Source of the DNA: Rhodospirillum sp.
Lineage (GTDB): Bacteria > Pseudomonadota > Alphaproteobacteria > Rhodospirillales > Rhodospirillaceae
Direction: 5' to 3'
DNA length: 49,169 bases
NCBI GenBank assembly: GCA_021741145.1
Contig: JAIOYK010000039.1
Coordinates: 1 to 49,169, forward strand
Below, one piece after another: positions 1-8,227 of the stretch. Every line of letters starts with the position of its first letter. Position 1 is the stretch's first letter. Both the position numbers and the translations under genes were made by a program. Below the pieces are notes generated by a model. That model was not told where the DNA came from. It was given only the letters and a program-made list of their open reading frames with translations, and made no database searches.

Positions 1-558
1 TTCGTCCCATCCAACCCAGTTTCCGGTTCCCGAGGAAAGCGGCGGCGGATCCGAAAATCACGCCAATTCAAGGGGCTGGTCAAAACAAACCAGGATCAAG
101 ACCCGGACCCAACAAAACCACCGGTCCGTCGGGAGGCCGGGTTCTAAAGCCATCCAACTCACCGGTCAATGGGAAAGATGGCATTTTTGTAAATTTGCCC
201 CGGCCGGGATGAATCCATTGCCATGGACAGACATAGTCGGTAAGAAAGTCTCCATTATGAGAGCACATAACCCGCGCCGACCCTCGCGCGGCGGGCTCAC
301 GCGAGGGTCGGCGCGGATGTCTCTGATAGCCGGTCCCTACCGAGGCGCAGGCGAATCCTTCTAAGTCCCCTTAAAACAAGCACTTCCATGGTGGCGCGTG
401 AGTGACATCTGAAAAACTTTCTTCAAGCCACTGATTCGCGACCTGGAACCATTGACAGTCCTTCCCGGCTCCCGCATTCTGGGGTTCAGTCGTTCCTGGC
501 CGGTTGAATTTCGCATGAACCGTGATGACCCCATCGAACATGGGCAAAGCGATATTCG
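1..558. other. Left-edge intergenic region, no gene recognised
   Basis: I see no convincing gene in this stretch. The short open frames on either strand lack recognisable motifs and have unremarkable starts. The only clear structure is the perfect GC-rich hairpin at 272-316, listed separately. The region presumably holds the 3' flank of a gene beyond the window and the promoter of the M23 peptidase gene. Confidence 0.5.
272..316. terminator. GC-rich hairpin, terminator-like
   Basis: Two perfectly complementary 17-base arms (272-288 and 300-316) enclose an 11-base loop. The stem is almost all G/C. No T-run follows on either strand, so it is not a textbook intrinsic terminator. It may be a processing/stability hairpin or a terminator for a gene left of the window. 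Confidence 0.5.
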
Positions 559-612
559 TTGGGATCGAAGAACATCTGGATTCCAAACCGCGCAGACCAT
601 GGGAGTTTCGCC

Positions 613-2439
613 ATGACGCCGACCGCGAGGCCGGTCCGCCACACCCTATATGGAACCATCGCGGGCGCGACCTGCGGTGCGGTGCTTTTCCTTATTCAGC
701 TCCCCGCGGGGGCGAGCACCGCGGACATTCCCGTCGCCCCGAGGACCTTCGCCCGGACCGACACCTCCGTCGCGACCCACCCGAGTGAGATCCAGACGTC
801 GGTGAAAGAGCCCGCCCCCCCCCGGATGGAAGTCCTTCTTCCTCCCCTCGGAAAGGCGGTTGAGGCCGAAAAGGAAGATCCGACACCGGAAAAGGGACGC
901 GAGACCGCCGTCATACAGAAGGACGAAATCGTCCAGGATGTCGACGCTCAAAGCGCGTCCGTTCCCGCCAAGACCGAGGATATCGTCGCTCTGTCCGAGG
1001 CGCCGCCAAATACCGACGGGGCGCCCAACGCGTTCTCCCCTCCGTTTGAGAACGGGGGAGCCTTTGGCTCCAAGGGTATCTTCGACCTTGTCGAGCTGAC
1101 TCCAAGCGAACCCGAACGCTGGGCCAGCTTGATCACCCCCGGCGACCTCGAATGGCCAACGACCACCCACCTAAACGAGGAACAGGAGCTCCCTTCCTCC
1201 ACCGTCGAGGACCTTCCGGAGGACAACGATCCCGCCCTCATCGAGGACGGGGAATTGGCCGACGACGGGGCGGATGGAATGGATGACACCATTGAACTGA
1301 CCATCACCGTCTCCTCCGGCGACACCCTGATGAAGCTCCTCGGGGAGCAAGGCATTCCTCGGGCGGAGTCTTATGCCGCCGTTGAAGCCATGCGCAAGGT
1401 GTTTGACCCCCGGGACATCCGTCCTGGTCATGAATTAAACTTGGACCTCCGCCCCCATGAGACCCCGTTGGGTGAAGACGAGGCGGAAGGCACGACGACC
1501 AGTATCGACTTGATCGGTCTGCGGTTCGAGCCCGAGGTTGGCACCGTTATCACCCTGAACCAGGACGAGGAGGGGAGCTTTCACTCAGAAGCCCAGGAAG
1601 CCACCCTCGTCCGACAGGTTCTGCGTTATGACGGGACCATACAATCCAGCCTGTTCGAGGCCGGTCTGGAAGTGGGTGCGTCCCAATCGGCGCTAGCCGA
1701 ACTGATCCGTATCTATTCCTTCGACGTGGATTTCCAGCGCGACATCCGCAAGGACGACCGCTTTCAGATGTTCTATGAACAATACTATACTGAAGATGGC
1801 CGCCTTGCCCGCACCGGCGATATCCTCTATGCCTCCATGACTCTTTCGGGCACCAAATATACCCTGTACCGGTTCGAAGATAACGATGGCTTAGTGGATT
1901 ACTACAACGCAAAGGGCGAAGGGGTCCGGAAAGCCCTGCTGCGCACGCCCATCAATGGGGCCCGCCTATCCTCCGGCTTTGGGAAGCGCTTCCACCCCGT
2001 GCTGGGCTACTCCAAGATGCACAAGGGCGTGGACTTCGCCGCCCCCCGGGGCACGCCGATCTACGCCGCGGGGGATGGGGTCATTGAAAAGGCCGGTCCC
2101 TTCAGCACCTTTGGCAATTATGTGCGGATCCGCCACAACAGCGAGTTCAAGACCGCCTACGCCCACATGAACGGCTTCGCCAAGAGCATCAAGACCGGCG
2201 CCCGGGTCAAGCAAGGGCAAATTATCGGCTATGTGGGCACGACTGGACGATCCACGGGCCCCCACCTGCATTACGAAGTGCTGAAGCAAGACAACCAAGT
2301 GAACCCCTTGGACGTCCGCTTCCCCTCCGGCAAGACCCTCAAGGGTACCGAACTGGCGGCCTTTAAGGCGGAACGGCAGCGGATCGACGTCGCCTTCCAG
2401 AGCACGCCCACGGTCACCACGGTCGCCCGCGCCGACTGA
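613..2439 (+). CDS. M23 family metallopeptidase (peptidoglycan DD-endopeptidase-like)
   Basis: About 608 residues. The C-terminal part is a complete peptidase M23/LytM domain: a first metal-ligand block HKGVDFA near residue 470 and the second, HLHYE, near residue 550, inside a typical GFGKRFHPVLGYSKMHKG context. Before it lies an OapA/LysM-like segment (VSSGDTLMKLLGEQGIPRAE, about residues 235-255) and a Csd3/MepM-like linker domain. The N-terminal 220 residues are acidic, Pro-rich and probably disordered. A hydrophobic stretch near residues 12-35 (GTIAGATCGAVLFLIQLPAG) looks like a signal anchor, so the enzyme should act in the periplasm on cross-linked peptidoglycan, as MepM does. I chose the ATG at 613 because GGGAG lies 7 bases upstream; the frame is also open to an ATG at 559. 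A strong terminator follows. The family is clear, the exact bond cleaved is inferred. Confidence 0.9.
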   Translation: MTPTARPVRHTLYGTIAGATCGAVLFLIQLPAGASTADIPVAPRTFARTDTSVATHPSEIQTSVKEPAPPRMEVLLPPLGKAVEAEKEDPTPEKGRETAVIQKDEIVQDVDAQSASVPAKTEDIVALSEAPPNTDGAPNAFSPPFENGGAFGSKGIFDLVELTPSEPERWASLITPGDLEWPTTTHLNEEQELPSSTVEDLPEDNDPALIEDGELADDGADGMDDTIELTITVSSGDTLMKLLGEQGIPRAESYAAVEAMRKVFDPRDIRPGHELNLDLRPHETPLGEDEAEGTTTSIDLIGLRFEPEVGTVITLNQDEEGSFHSEAQEATLVRQVLRYDGTIQSSLFEAGLEVGASQSALAELIRIYSFDVDFQRDIRKDDRFQMFYEQYYTEDGRLARTGDILYASMTLSGTKYTLYRFEDNDGLVDYYNAKGEGVRKALLRTPINGARLSSGFGKRFHPVLGYSKMHKGVDFAAPRGTPIYAAGDGVIEKAGPFSTFGNYVRIRHNSEFKTAYAHMNGFAKSIKTGARVKQGQIIGYVGTTGRSTGPHLHYEVLKQDNQVNPLDVRFPSGKTLKGTELAAFKAERQRIDVAFQSTPTVTTVARAD

Positions 2440-2471
2440 TTATCCGCCCCCCCCCCCCGAAACGGCGATCA

Positions 2472-2501
2472 AACGGCCCCCTATTGGGGGTCGTTTTTTT
2501 T
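2472..2501 (+). terminator. Rho-independent terminator after the M23 peptidase gene
   Basis: A 10-bp stem with arms at 2472-2481 and 2486-2495 (one G-T pair) and a TATT loop is followed by a run of eight T (2494-2501). It starts 33 bases after the stop codon, so it should end the peptidase transcript. Confidence 0.9.
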
Positions 2502-2678
2502 GGATCATCGGGGATGAAGGGGGATTGGCACCTCTCCCCATGGACAGATTGCTTTCCGTCATGATGAATGAAGGCACGAGTCCCGCGTATCCCGAAAGGA
2601 CCTTATCTTTTAGGACATCGGGGAAGACATCCCCCGTGGTACCTTGAAGGGTCATCTAAGCAACCATCCAATCCGGCC

Positions 2679-4448
2679 ATGCCCCCTCCCTCCCCAGCCC
2701 TCATCCACTTGCTTGCTCAAGCCGAGGCTTTCGCGTCGGATGGTGATTCCGCGGGCGCGCGCGCGTTATACCATTGCGTGCTCGACCGCTCCCCGGGAAA
2801 CCAGCGCGCCCTGGACGGTCTGACCGCCTTGAAGGACTGGGAAACCCGGGCCGCCGGGACCACCGCCGCCCTCGCCGCGGGTCAGTCCAGCCTGGAAGCG
2901 GGATGTCTGGAGGGCGCACTGGACCACTTCACCCGGGCCCTATCGCTAAACCCTGGGGAGGGGCTCGCCCTCCAGGGACTCGGTCTGACTCTGATGCGCC
3001 TGAACCGCTACGCCGAGGCCGAGATTCCCACCCAGGCCCTTCTTGAGCAAGTGCCCGACCACCCCCAGGCCCTCACCAACCTGGGTCTGATCCGCCACCA
3101 CCAAGGCCGCCCCGACATGGCTCAAGCAGCATTCGCCCAGGCCCTGGCCGCGGATCCGGATTACGTCCCCGCCCATGTCAACATGGCTGGCCTGCTGATC
3201 GACCTGGGCCGAACCGAGGAGGCCCTGTCACACTTGGAACGAGCCGCCGCGCTGCGGCCCAACGCGGCGGACATCCAGGTCAATCTTGGCCTCCTCCACC
3301 GACAATGGGGACGAGAAGTCGAAGCCGAAGCCGCCTACCGCCAGGCCCTTGCGCTCCAGCCTGACCGGACGGAGGCCTATGAGTTCCTGAGCGTCCTCTC
3401 CTCGTACCGGCCCACGGACGCCGATATCGATCGGATCCGGAGCCTGCTGGCGCGCCCCAACCTCCCTCTAGGGGACCGCCGACGGTTGGTCACCGCCCTG
3501 TCCCGGGCCATGGAATTCCGGGGTAATCGGGAGGAAGCCCGTGCCCTTTTGGGAGAAGCCAATGGGCTGCGTCGCCGGGAACTGCCCCATGATCCCGAGA
3601 GAGAGTGGTCCCAGGCTCGAAACACCATGGCCCGGTTCGCAACCTGGACGGCCCCCTCTCCGGAAGCGGACCCGAAGGGGTCTTCCTCCTCGCCACGTCT
3701 GGTGTTCATCGTCGGCCCCCCTCGATCGGGAACGAGCCTTGTCGAGCAAATCCTGGCGAGCCACCCCCTGGTTCGCGGCATTGGCGAGGCGCCCTTTTTC
3801 CCCAACGCCCTTGCTCGGGCCATGGACCGGAGCCCGGGCGAGGGCGGTCCGCGACCGGAACCCGGCTTCCTGAACGAGACCGATTTCCTGAATGAGCCCG
3901 GTTTCCTCGACGAGATCGCCCGGTTCTATCTGTCCGACCTGGAGACCCTGGGCGTGACCGAACCCGTCGTCGTGGACAAACAATTGATCAATATCTGGAA
4001 CCTGGGCTTGATCCGGGCCAGTTTTCCCAACGCCCGAATCATCCACATGCTCCGCGACCCCATGGCCGTGGGATGGTCCATCTGGCGGTCGTTTTTCGGC
4101 AATGACGGCCATGCCTTCGCCTATGACTTGGCTCATATTGGCCAACACCTGCTAACCCTTCAGGCGTTGATGGACTTCTGGCGCGACCGGGATTCCCGGG
4201 GCATCCTGGATATGGATTACGACCGCTTGACCGAACATCAGGAAGAAGAGACCCGACGCCTCCTCGACTTCCTGGACCTGCCCTGGAATGATGCTTGCCT
4301 GAGATTCCATGAAACCCGACGGGCCGTGGTCTCCGCCAGTTCCCAACAGGTCCGGCGACCGCTCTATAGGGGCAGTTCGGACAGATGGAAGGAGCACGCC
4401 GAGGAACTGGCGCCCCTCGCGGAGGTGCTGGCCAGGGGGCGGACTTAA
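2679..4448 (+). CDS. Tetratricopeptide repeat-sulfotransferase protein
   Basis: About 589 residues. The N-terminal half (roughly residues 15-240) is a run of tetratricopeptide repeats with the usual Leu-Gly-Tyr/Ala spacing, for example ALTNLGLIRHHQGRPDMAQA. The C-terminal half is a sulfotransferase domain: the 5'-phosphosulfate loop VGPPRSGTSLVEQIL near residue 340 and the 3'-phosphate-binding segment HMLRDPMAVGWSIWRSFF near residue 455. This fold moves sulfate from PAPS to a hydroxyl or amine. The substrate cannot be read from sequence; the TPR part probably recruits a protein or glycan partner. The frame is open to 2568, but the ATG at 2679 starts where homology-like sequence begins; no start has a strong ribosome site. 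It is convergent with the antiporter gene 33 bases away. Confidence 0.85.
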   Translation: MPPPSPALIHLLAQAEAFASDGDSAGARALYHCVLDRSPGNQRALDGLTALKDWETRAAGTTAALAAGQSSLEAGCLEGALDHFTRALSLNPGEGLALQGLGLTLMRLNRYAEAEIPTQALLEQVPDHPQALTNLGLIRHHQGRPDMAQAAFAQALAADPDYVPAHVNMAGLLIDLGRTEEALSHLERAAALRPNAADIQVNLGLLHRQWGREVEAEAAYRQALALQPDRTEAYEFLSVLSSYRPTDADIDRIRSLLARPNLPLGDRRRLVTALSRAMEFRGNREEARALLGEANGLRRRELPHDPEREWSQARNTMARFATWTAPSPEADPKGSSSSPRLVFIVGPPRSGTSLVEQILASHPLVRGIGEAPFFPNALARAMDRSPGEGGPRPEPGFLNETDFLNEPGFLDEIARFYLSDLETLGVTEPVVVDKQLINIWNLGLIRASFPNARIIHMLRDPMAVGWSIWRSFFGNDGHAFAYDLAHIGQHLLTLQALMDFWRDRDSRGILDMDYDRLTEHQEEETRRLLDFLDLPWNDACLRFHETRRAVVSASSQQVRRPLYRGSSDRWKEHAEELAPLAEVLARGRT

Positions 4449-4481
4449 CCGGATCGCCCCACTCCACCGGGTCCCCGATCC

Positions 4482-6353
4482 CTAGGTCTCTGTTCCCTTG
4501 GCTCCTGGATCCCTTGGCATGGGGCAGACGTCCCCTTGCACCTCGAGGGAAGGCAGACGAAGGTCCGGGGCCAAATGATCAGCCCCCCCGTCATGCTCGA
4601 ACAGACCGCGCAGTTCCTCGGCCGCCTCCCGGGCGCTGGCGATCAGGGCTTCCTCGTCGTGGCGGATTTCGAATTGTTCGGCCATCAAGGCTTCGTCGTG
4701 CTCTCGGAACAAGGTAACTGTCCGCGTGGCCATGGTTTCCGAGTACCCCAGGTCAAGGAAGACCTCCTCCGCCATCTCGAGACTAGAGGCATAGGTTTCG
4801 CGGAAGACCTTGTAAACACCCTGTTCCATGAGCTTGTAGGCATGGTTCCGGTTGCGTGCCCGGGCCAAGACCCTGACTTCGGGGTAATGCGCGCGCACAT
4901 AGGCCGCGATCGTCAGGGCCTTCTCCGGATCATCCACCGCGAGCACGAAAACCTCCGCTCGGTCGATCCCCGCGGCCCGCAGCAGGTCCGGGCGGGAGGG
5001 GTCCCCATAGTGAACCGTATTTCCGAACCGCCGAACGAAACCGATCTGTTCAAAATCGGCTTCCAGCGCCGTAAAGGGAATCCCCGCCATGCGCAGGGTT
5101 CGGGCGATGATCTGTCCGAATCGACCGAAACCCGCGATGATCACGCGATGGTCCTCGACGGCGTCGATGGAATCGTAGGAGGGCACCTTGTCCACCTTCG
5201 GCGCCCGATTCTGCGCCAAGGCGTTCAGGCGGACCAGAATGGGGGTGATGGCCATGGAAAGCGCCACAACCACCAGAAGCAAGTCCGCGGTCTCTTCCGC
5301 CAGAATCCCCGTTGCCGTGGCTACGCCGAAGATCACGAAACCAAACTCCCCTCCCTGGGGCATCAGGGCGGCAAGAGACAGGGCCGACCGGGGCGACGCA
5401 CCGAAGACCCGACCGAGCAGGAAAAGGATGGTCCCTTTCACCACCAAAAGGCCCGCGACCAGACCGAACACAACCCCCGGATGGTTGAAGATCAGGCCCA
5501 GGTCGACGCTCATGCCCACGGCGATAAAGAACAGGCCCAGCAATAGGCCCTTAAAGGGCTCGATGGTGGCCTCGAGTTCATGGCGGTAGAGGGAATCGGC
5601 GAGCAAAACCCCAGCCAGGAAGGCGCCGAGGGCCATGGACAGGCCAACGGCTTCCATCAGCAGGGACACTCCGACCACCACGGCCAAGGCGGCCGCGGTG
5701 AACATCTCTGGCACCTTGGTCTTGACCACAAATCCCAGGAAACGGCCCACCACGTAGTGACCGAGAACCACCACCGCGACAATGACGCCAACGGCCTTGC
5801 CCGCGGCCAGCAATGCCGCGCTCAGGTCATCCGCCGCGGCGGTTCCTGGGGCCAGTTGGGGAACCAGGGCAAGAACGGGTACAACCGCCAGGTCCTGAAA
5901 CAGCAAAATGGAAAAGGCCTTGCGCCCATAGGCGGTGCGCAGATGCCCGCGCTCCGCCAAAATCTGCAGACAAAAGGCCGTGGAGGACAGCGCCAATCCA
6001 ACCCCCGCCACCAAGGCCGCGTCCCAGCGCAGTCCCAGGAGCATCCCGATCAGGGTCAAAGCCACGCCCGTCACCATCACTTGGACCCCACCCATGCCAA
6101 AGACAGGCTTGCGCAGAGCCCACAGCCGGGTGGGCTGCAGTTCGAGACCAATAATGAAAAGCAGAAGGACGACACCCAATTCGGAGAAATGGAGGATGCT
6201 CTCCACATCCACCACCAGCCCGGACACAGCTGGGCCGATGAGAATGCCCGCGGTCAGGTAACCAAGCACGGATCCCAGACCGAGCCGCTTGAAGAGCGGC
6301 ACCGTGAACAGCGCGGCAACCATGAACAGAAAGGCTTCGTTCAAGGCGTACAC
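4482..6353 (-). CDS. CPA2 family monovalent cation:proton antiporter (KefB/KefC/YbaL type)
   Basis: A 623-residue inner-membrane protein. Residues 1 to about 385 form 12-13 hydrophobic segments of the Na+/H+ exchanger fold, with the CPA2 signature stretch FSELGVVLLLFIIGLELQPT near residues 55-75 and FSILLFQDLAVVPVLAL near residue 150. From about residue 400 a TrkA-N (RCK) nucleotide-binding domain starts with VIIAGFGRFGQ, followed by a charged C-terminal tail to residue 623. By family this exchanges K+ or Na+ for protons, gated by a nucleotide or glutathione adduct through the RCK domain. No ancillary KefF/KefG gene is adjacent. Translation appears to start at GTG (6353). Whether it is glutathione-gated like KefC is not shown by the sequence. 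Confidence 0.88.
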   Translation of the reverse strand: MYALNEAFLFMVAALFTVPLFKRLGLGSVLGYLTAGILIGPAVSGLVVDVESILHFSELGVVLLLFIIGLELQPTRLWALRKPVFGMGGVQVMVTGVALTLIGMLLGLRWDAALVAGVGLALSSTAFCLQILAERGHLRTAYGRKAFSILLFQDLAVVPVLALVPQLAPGTAAADDLSAALLAAGKAVGVIVAVVVLGHYVVGRFLGFVVKTKVPEMFTAAALAVVVGVSLLMEAVGLSMALGAFLAGVLLADSLYRHELEATIEPFKGLLLGLFFIAVGMSVDLGLIFNHPGVVFGLVAGLLVVKGTILFLLGRVFGASPRSALSLAALMPQGGEFGFVIFGVATATGILAEETADLLLVVVALSMAITPILVRLNALAQNRAPKVDKVPSYDSIDAVEDHRVIIAGFGRFGQIIARTLRMAGIPFTALEADFEQIGFVRRFGNTVHYGDPSRPDLLRAAGIDRAEVFVLAVDDPEKALTIAAYVRAHYPEVRVLARARNRNHAYKLMEQGVYKVFRETYASSLEMAEEVFLDLGYSETMATRTVTLFREHDEALMAEQFEIRHDEEALIASAREAAEELRGLFEHDGGADHLAPDLRLPSLEVQGDVCPMPRDPGAKGTET

Positions 6354-6948
6354 CGAGTCCCCCTCCTCCGTGGTTCACCATTTTCCAGGGTGCGGGAGGG
6401 AGGTTCGTCGCAACCCGCCTTCAAAGACCCCTCTCCGGGGTCAACAATAACCGGGATGGGTGGCCTGGGCCAAGGGCCGATTTCCCGGACCAGGCACCGC
6501 TCGGTTCCTGGGGTCCTGGTTCTAGGGGCAAACCGGGATGCGTCAAAAAGGACAGCTTGTCCCAATATCCCAATGGAAGGCCATCTTGCCATCGATGACG
6601 GTACAAAAACCTCGTCCAATCCCAGGCCACCTAAATAATATGAGGACGAGAGGCGACCACAGGAGCGTTTGGGAAACCTCGAAAAGACAAAATCCAGTCC
6701 TCGGGCAGGGTCTCGACGGCCGCGCTTGGGAATGCCCCGCGGTGGGTCCGAGGAACAGCAATTCCCAGGAAGACAACCCTCGAACCCTCTTGCATCATAC
6801 CCTTATTCGGATTATGGATTATGTGTTTGAGATTGGTTTGCAGGCGCAAAAATTTTAAATCCACCAAACCCCTGGCTCCCCATTCCGCGGAAAAAAAGGA
6901 TTCTTGGGTGCTTATTTCCCCCTTGCATATGCGGAACTCTGGCGTTAG
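6354..6948. other. Intergenic region between antiporter and iron-transport operon
   Basis: About 600 bases with no supported gene. A long minus-strand frame crosses this region and the iron-binding protein gene, but it is a GC-bias artefact rich in Gly, Gln and His. A small 6-bp hairpin lies at 6426-6442. Composition becomes AT-richer towards 6800-6960, consistent with the promoter region of the downstream operon. Confidence 0.5.
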
Positions 6949-6953
6949 TTGTT

Positions 6954-6972
6954 GATTATGATTTTCATTCTT
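6954..6972. promoter_or_regulatory. Putative Fur box
   Basis: The 19 bases GATTATGATTTTCATTCTT match 14 positions of the classical Fur consensus GATAATGATAATCATTATC. The site lies about 43 bases before the likely ATG (7015) of the iron-binding protein gene. Its position argues against translation starting further upstream at 6949. Confidence 0.7.
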
Positions 6973-7014
6973 AACAACGACACCGTGGTGATCAAGGATA
7001 TGGGAACTTTTCGA

Positions 7015-8046
7015 ATGCGTACGACACGGACCGTCCTGGTCGGAGCCGTCATCGCGGCGGCCTCCCTGGGAAGCGTCGCCAGCGCCTCGGCGGAGGGCGA
7101 AGTCAACATCTACTCCTTTCGCCAGCCGTTTCTGATCCAGCCCATGCTGGATGCCTTCTCCAAGGAAACCGGCATCAAAACCAACGTCGTTTTCACGGAT
7201 CAGGGTTTGGTGGAACGCTTGAAGGCGGAAGGTCTGAACAGCCCGGCGGATGTGGTGTTGACGGTTGATGTCGCCCGATTGACTGAACTGGCCAAGGCCG
7301 ATGTGGTGCAGCCCGTGTCGTCTCCCGTACTCGACGAGAATATCCCCAAGAATTTCCACGACCCAGATGACCTGTGGTTTGGCCTGACCACCCGGGCCCG
7401 GGCGATCTATGCGTCCAAGGACCGGGTGCCAAAGGGCACCATCACCTCCTACGATGACCTGACCGACCCGAAGTGGAAGGGCAAGGTCTGCTCCCGCCCT
7501 GGAGACCACAGCTATAACATTGGCCTTCTCGGGGCGATGATCGAACATGTGGGTGTCGACGCCGCCCGAACCTGGCTGGAAGGCGTAAAGGCCAACCTGG
7601 GCCAAAAGCCCGCCGGAGCCGATCGCAACCAAGTCAAGGCCATCATGGAGGGCATCTGCGACTTGGCCCTGGCCAATACCTACTACATGGGGGCCATGCT
7701 GGCCGACCCGGAACAACGGGCCTGGGCGGAAAGCGCCTATATGGTCTTCCCGGATCTCGACGGCCATGGCACCCACATCAACATCAGTGGCATGGCCATG
7801 ACCAAAAGCGCGCCGAACAAGGAAAACGCGCTGAAGCTCATGGAATTCCTGTCCAGCGACGAGGCCCAGGCATTGTATGCCGAGGTCAATCACGAATATC
7901 CGGTGAAACCGGGCGTGCCGCGGAGCGACCTCGTGGCCTCCTGGGGTGAGTTCACGGCGGACACCATCCCCTTGGCCAAGATCGCCGCCCACGCCGACGA
8001 GGCCCTGCGCCTTGTCAACGAAACCGGATTTAACGAAGGGCCTTAG
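7015..8046 (+). CDS. fbpA: Fe(3+) ABC transporter substrate-binding protein
   Basis: About 343 residues after choosing the ATG at 7015, which has GGGAA 8 bases upstream and gives a normal Sec signal peptide (positive MRTTR, hydrophobic core, cleavage after ASA near residue 26). The mature start EGEVNIYSFRQPFLIQPMLD and the motif NTYYMG (tandem tyrosines near residues 223-224) are typical of the FbpA/FutA/IdiA group, whose tyrosines bind ferric iron directly. It should bind Fe3+ in the periplasm and deliver it to the permease and ATPase encoded next. A Fur-like box precedes it and a strong hairpin follows it, so it is probably iron-repressed and made in excess over the membrane components. The frame is open from TTG at 6949, but that overlaps the operator. 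Confidence 0.9.
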   Translation: MRTTRTVLVGAVIAAASLGSVASASAEGEVNIYSFRQPFLIQPMLDAFSKETGIKTNVVFTDQGLVERLKAEGLNSPADVVLTVDVARLTELAKADVVQPVSSPVLDENIPKNFHDPDDLWFGLTTRARAIYASKDRVPKGTITSYDDLTDPKWKGKVCSRPGDHSYNIGLLGAMIEHVGVDAARTWLEGVKANLGQKPAGADRNQVKAIMEGICDLALANTYYMGAMLADPEQRAWAESAYMVFPDLDGHGTHINISGMAMTKSAPNKENALKLMEFLSSDEAQALYAEVNHEYPVKPGVPRSDLVASWGEFTADTIPLAKIAAHADEALRLVNETGFNEGP

Positions 8047-8099
8047 GCCCCCACTCGGACATCGAGGACCTCCACCGTCCCCCCGGAGATCCTCGAAGA

Positions 8100-8150
8100 G
8101 CGCGACCTGTTCGGATCAGGGCCCCGAACAGGTCGCGCGTCCTTTTGTTC
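8100..8150 (+). terminator. Hairpin between binding protein and permease genes (attenuator-like)
   Basis: Perfect 15-bp arms (8100-8114 and 8124-8138) flank a 9-base loop and are followed by a T-rich stretch (CCTTTTGTTC, 8141-8150). Such a partial terminator or mRNA-stabilising hairpin after the first gene of an ABC operon usually keeps binding-protein mRNA more abundant than permease mRNA. That role is inferred. Confidence 0.75.
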
Positions 8151-8227
8151 GCCACGGAGGACGACGACATGAGACTGGATGACATATGAGAGTGGCGGCA
8201 GGGAGCAGGGAACAAGGGGGCCAAGGC

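Noticed and set aside
6631-7992. 453-codon minus-strand frame across the iron-binding protein gene
   Set aside because: No motifs, Gly/Gln/Val-rich, and antisense to an obvious gene with signal peptide and ribosome site.
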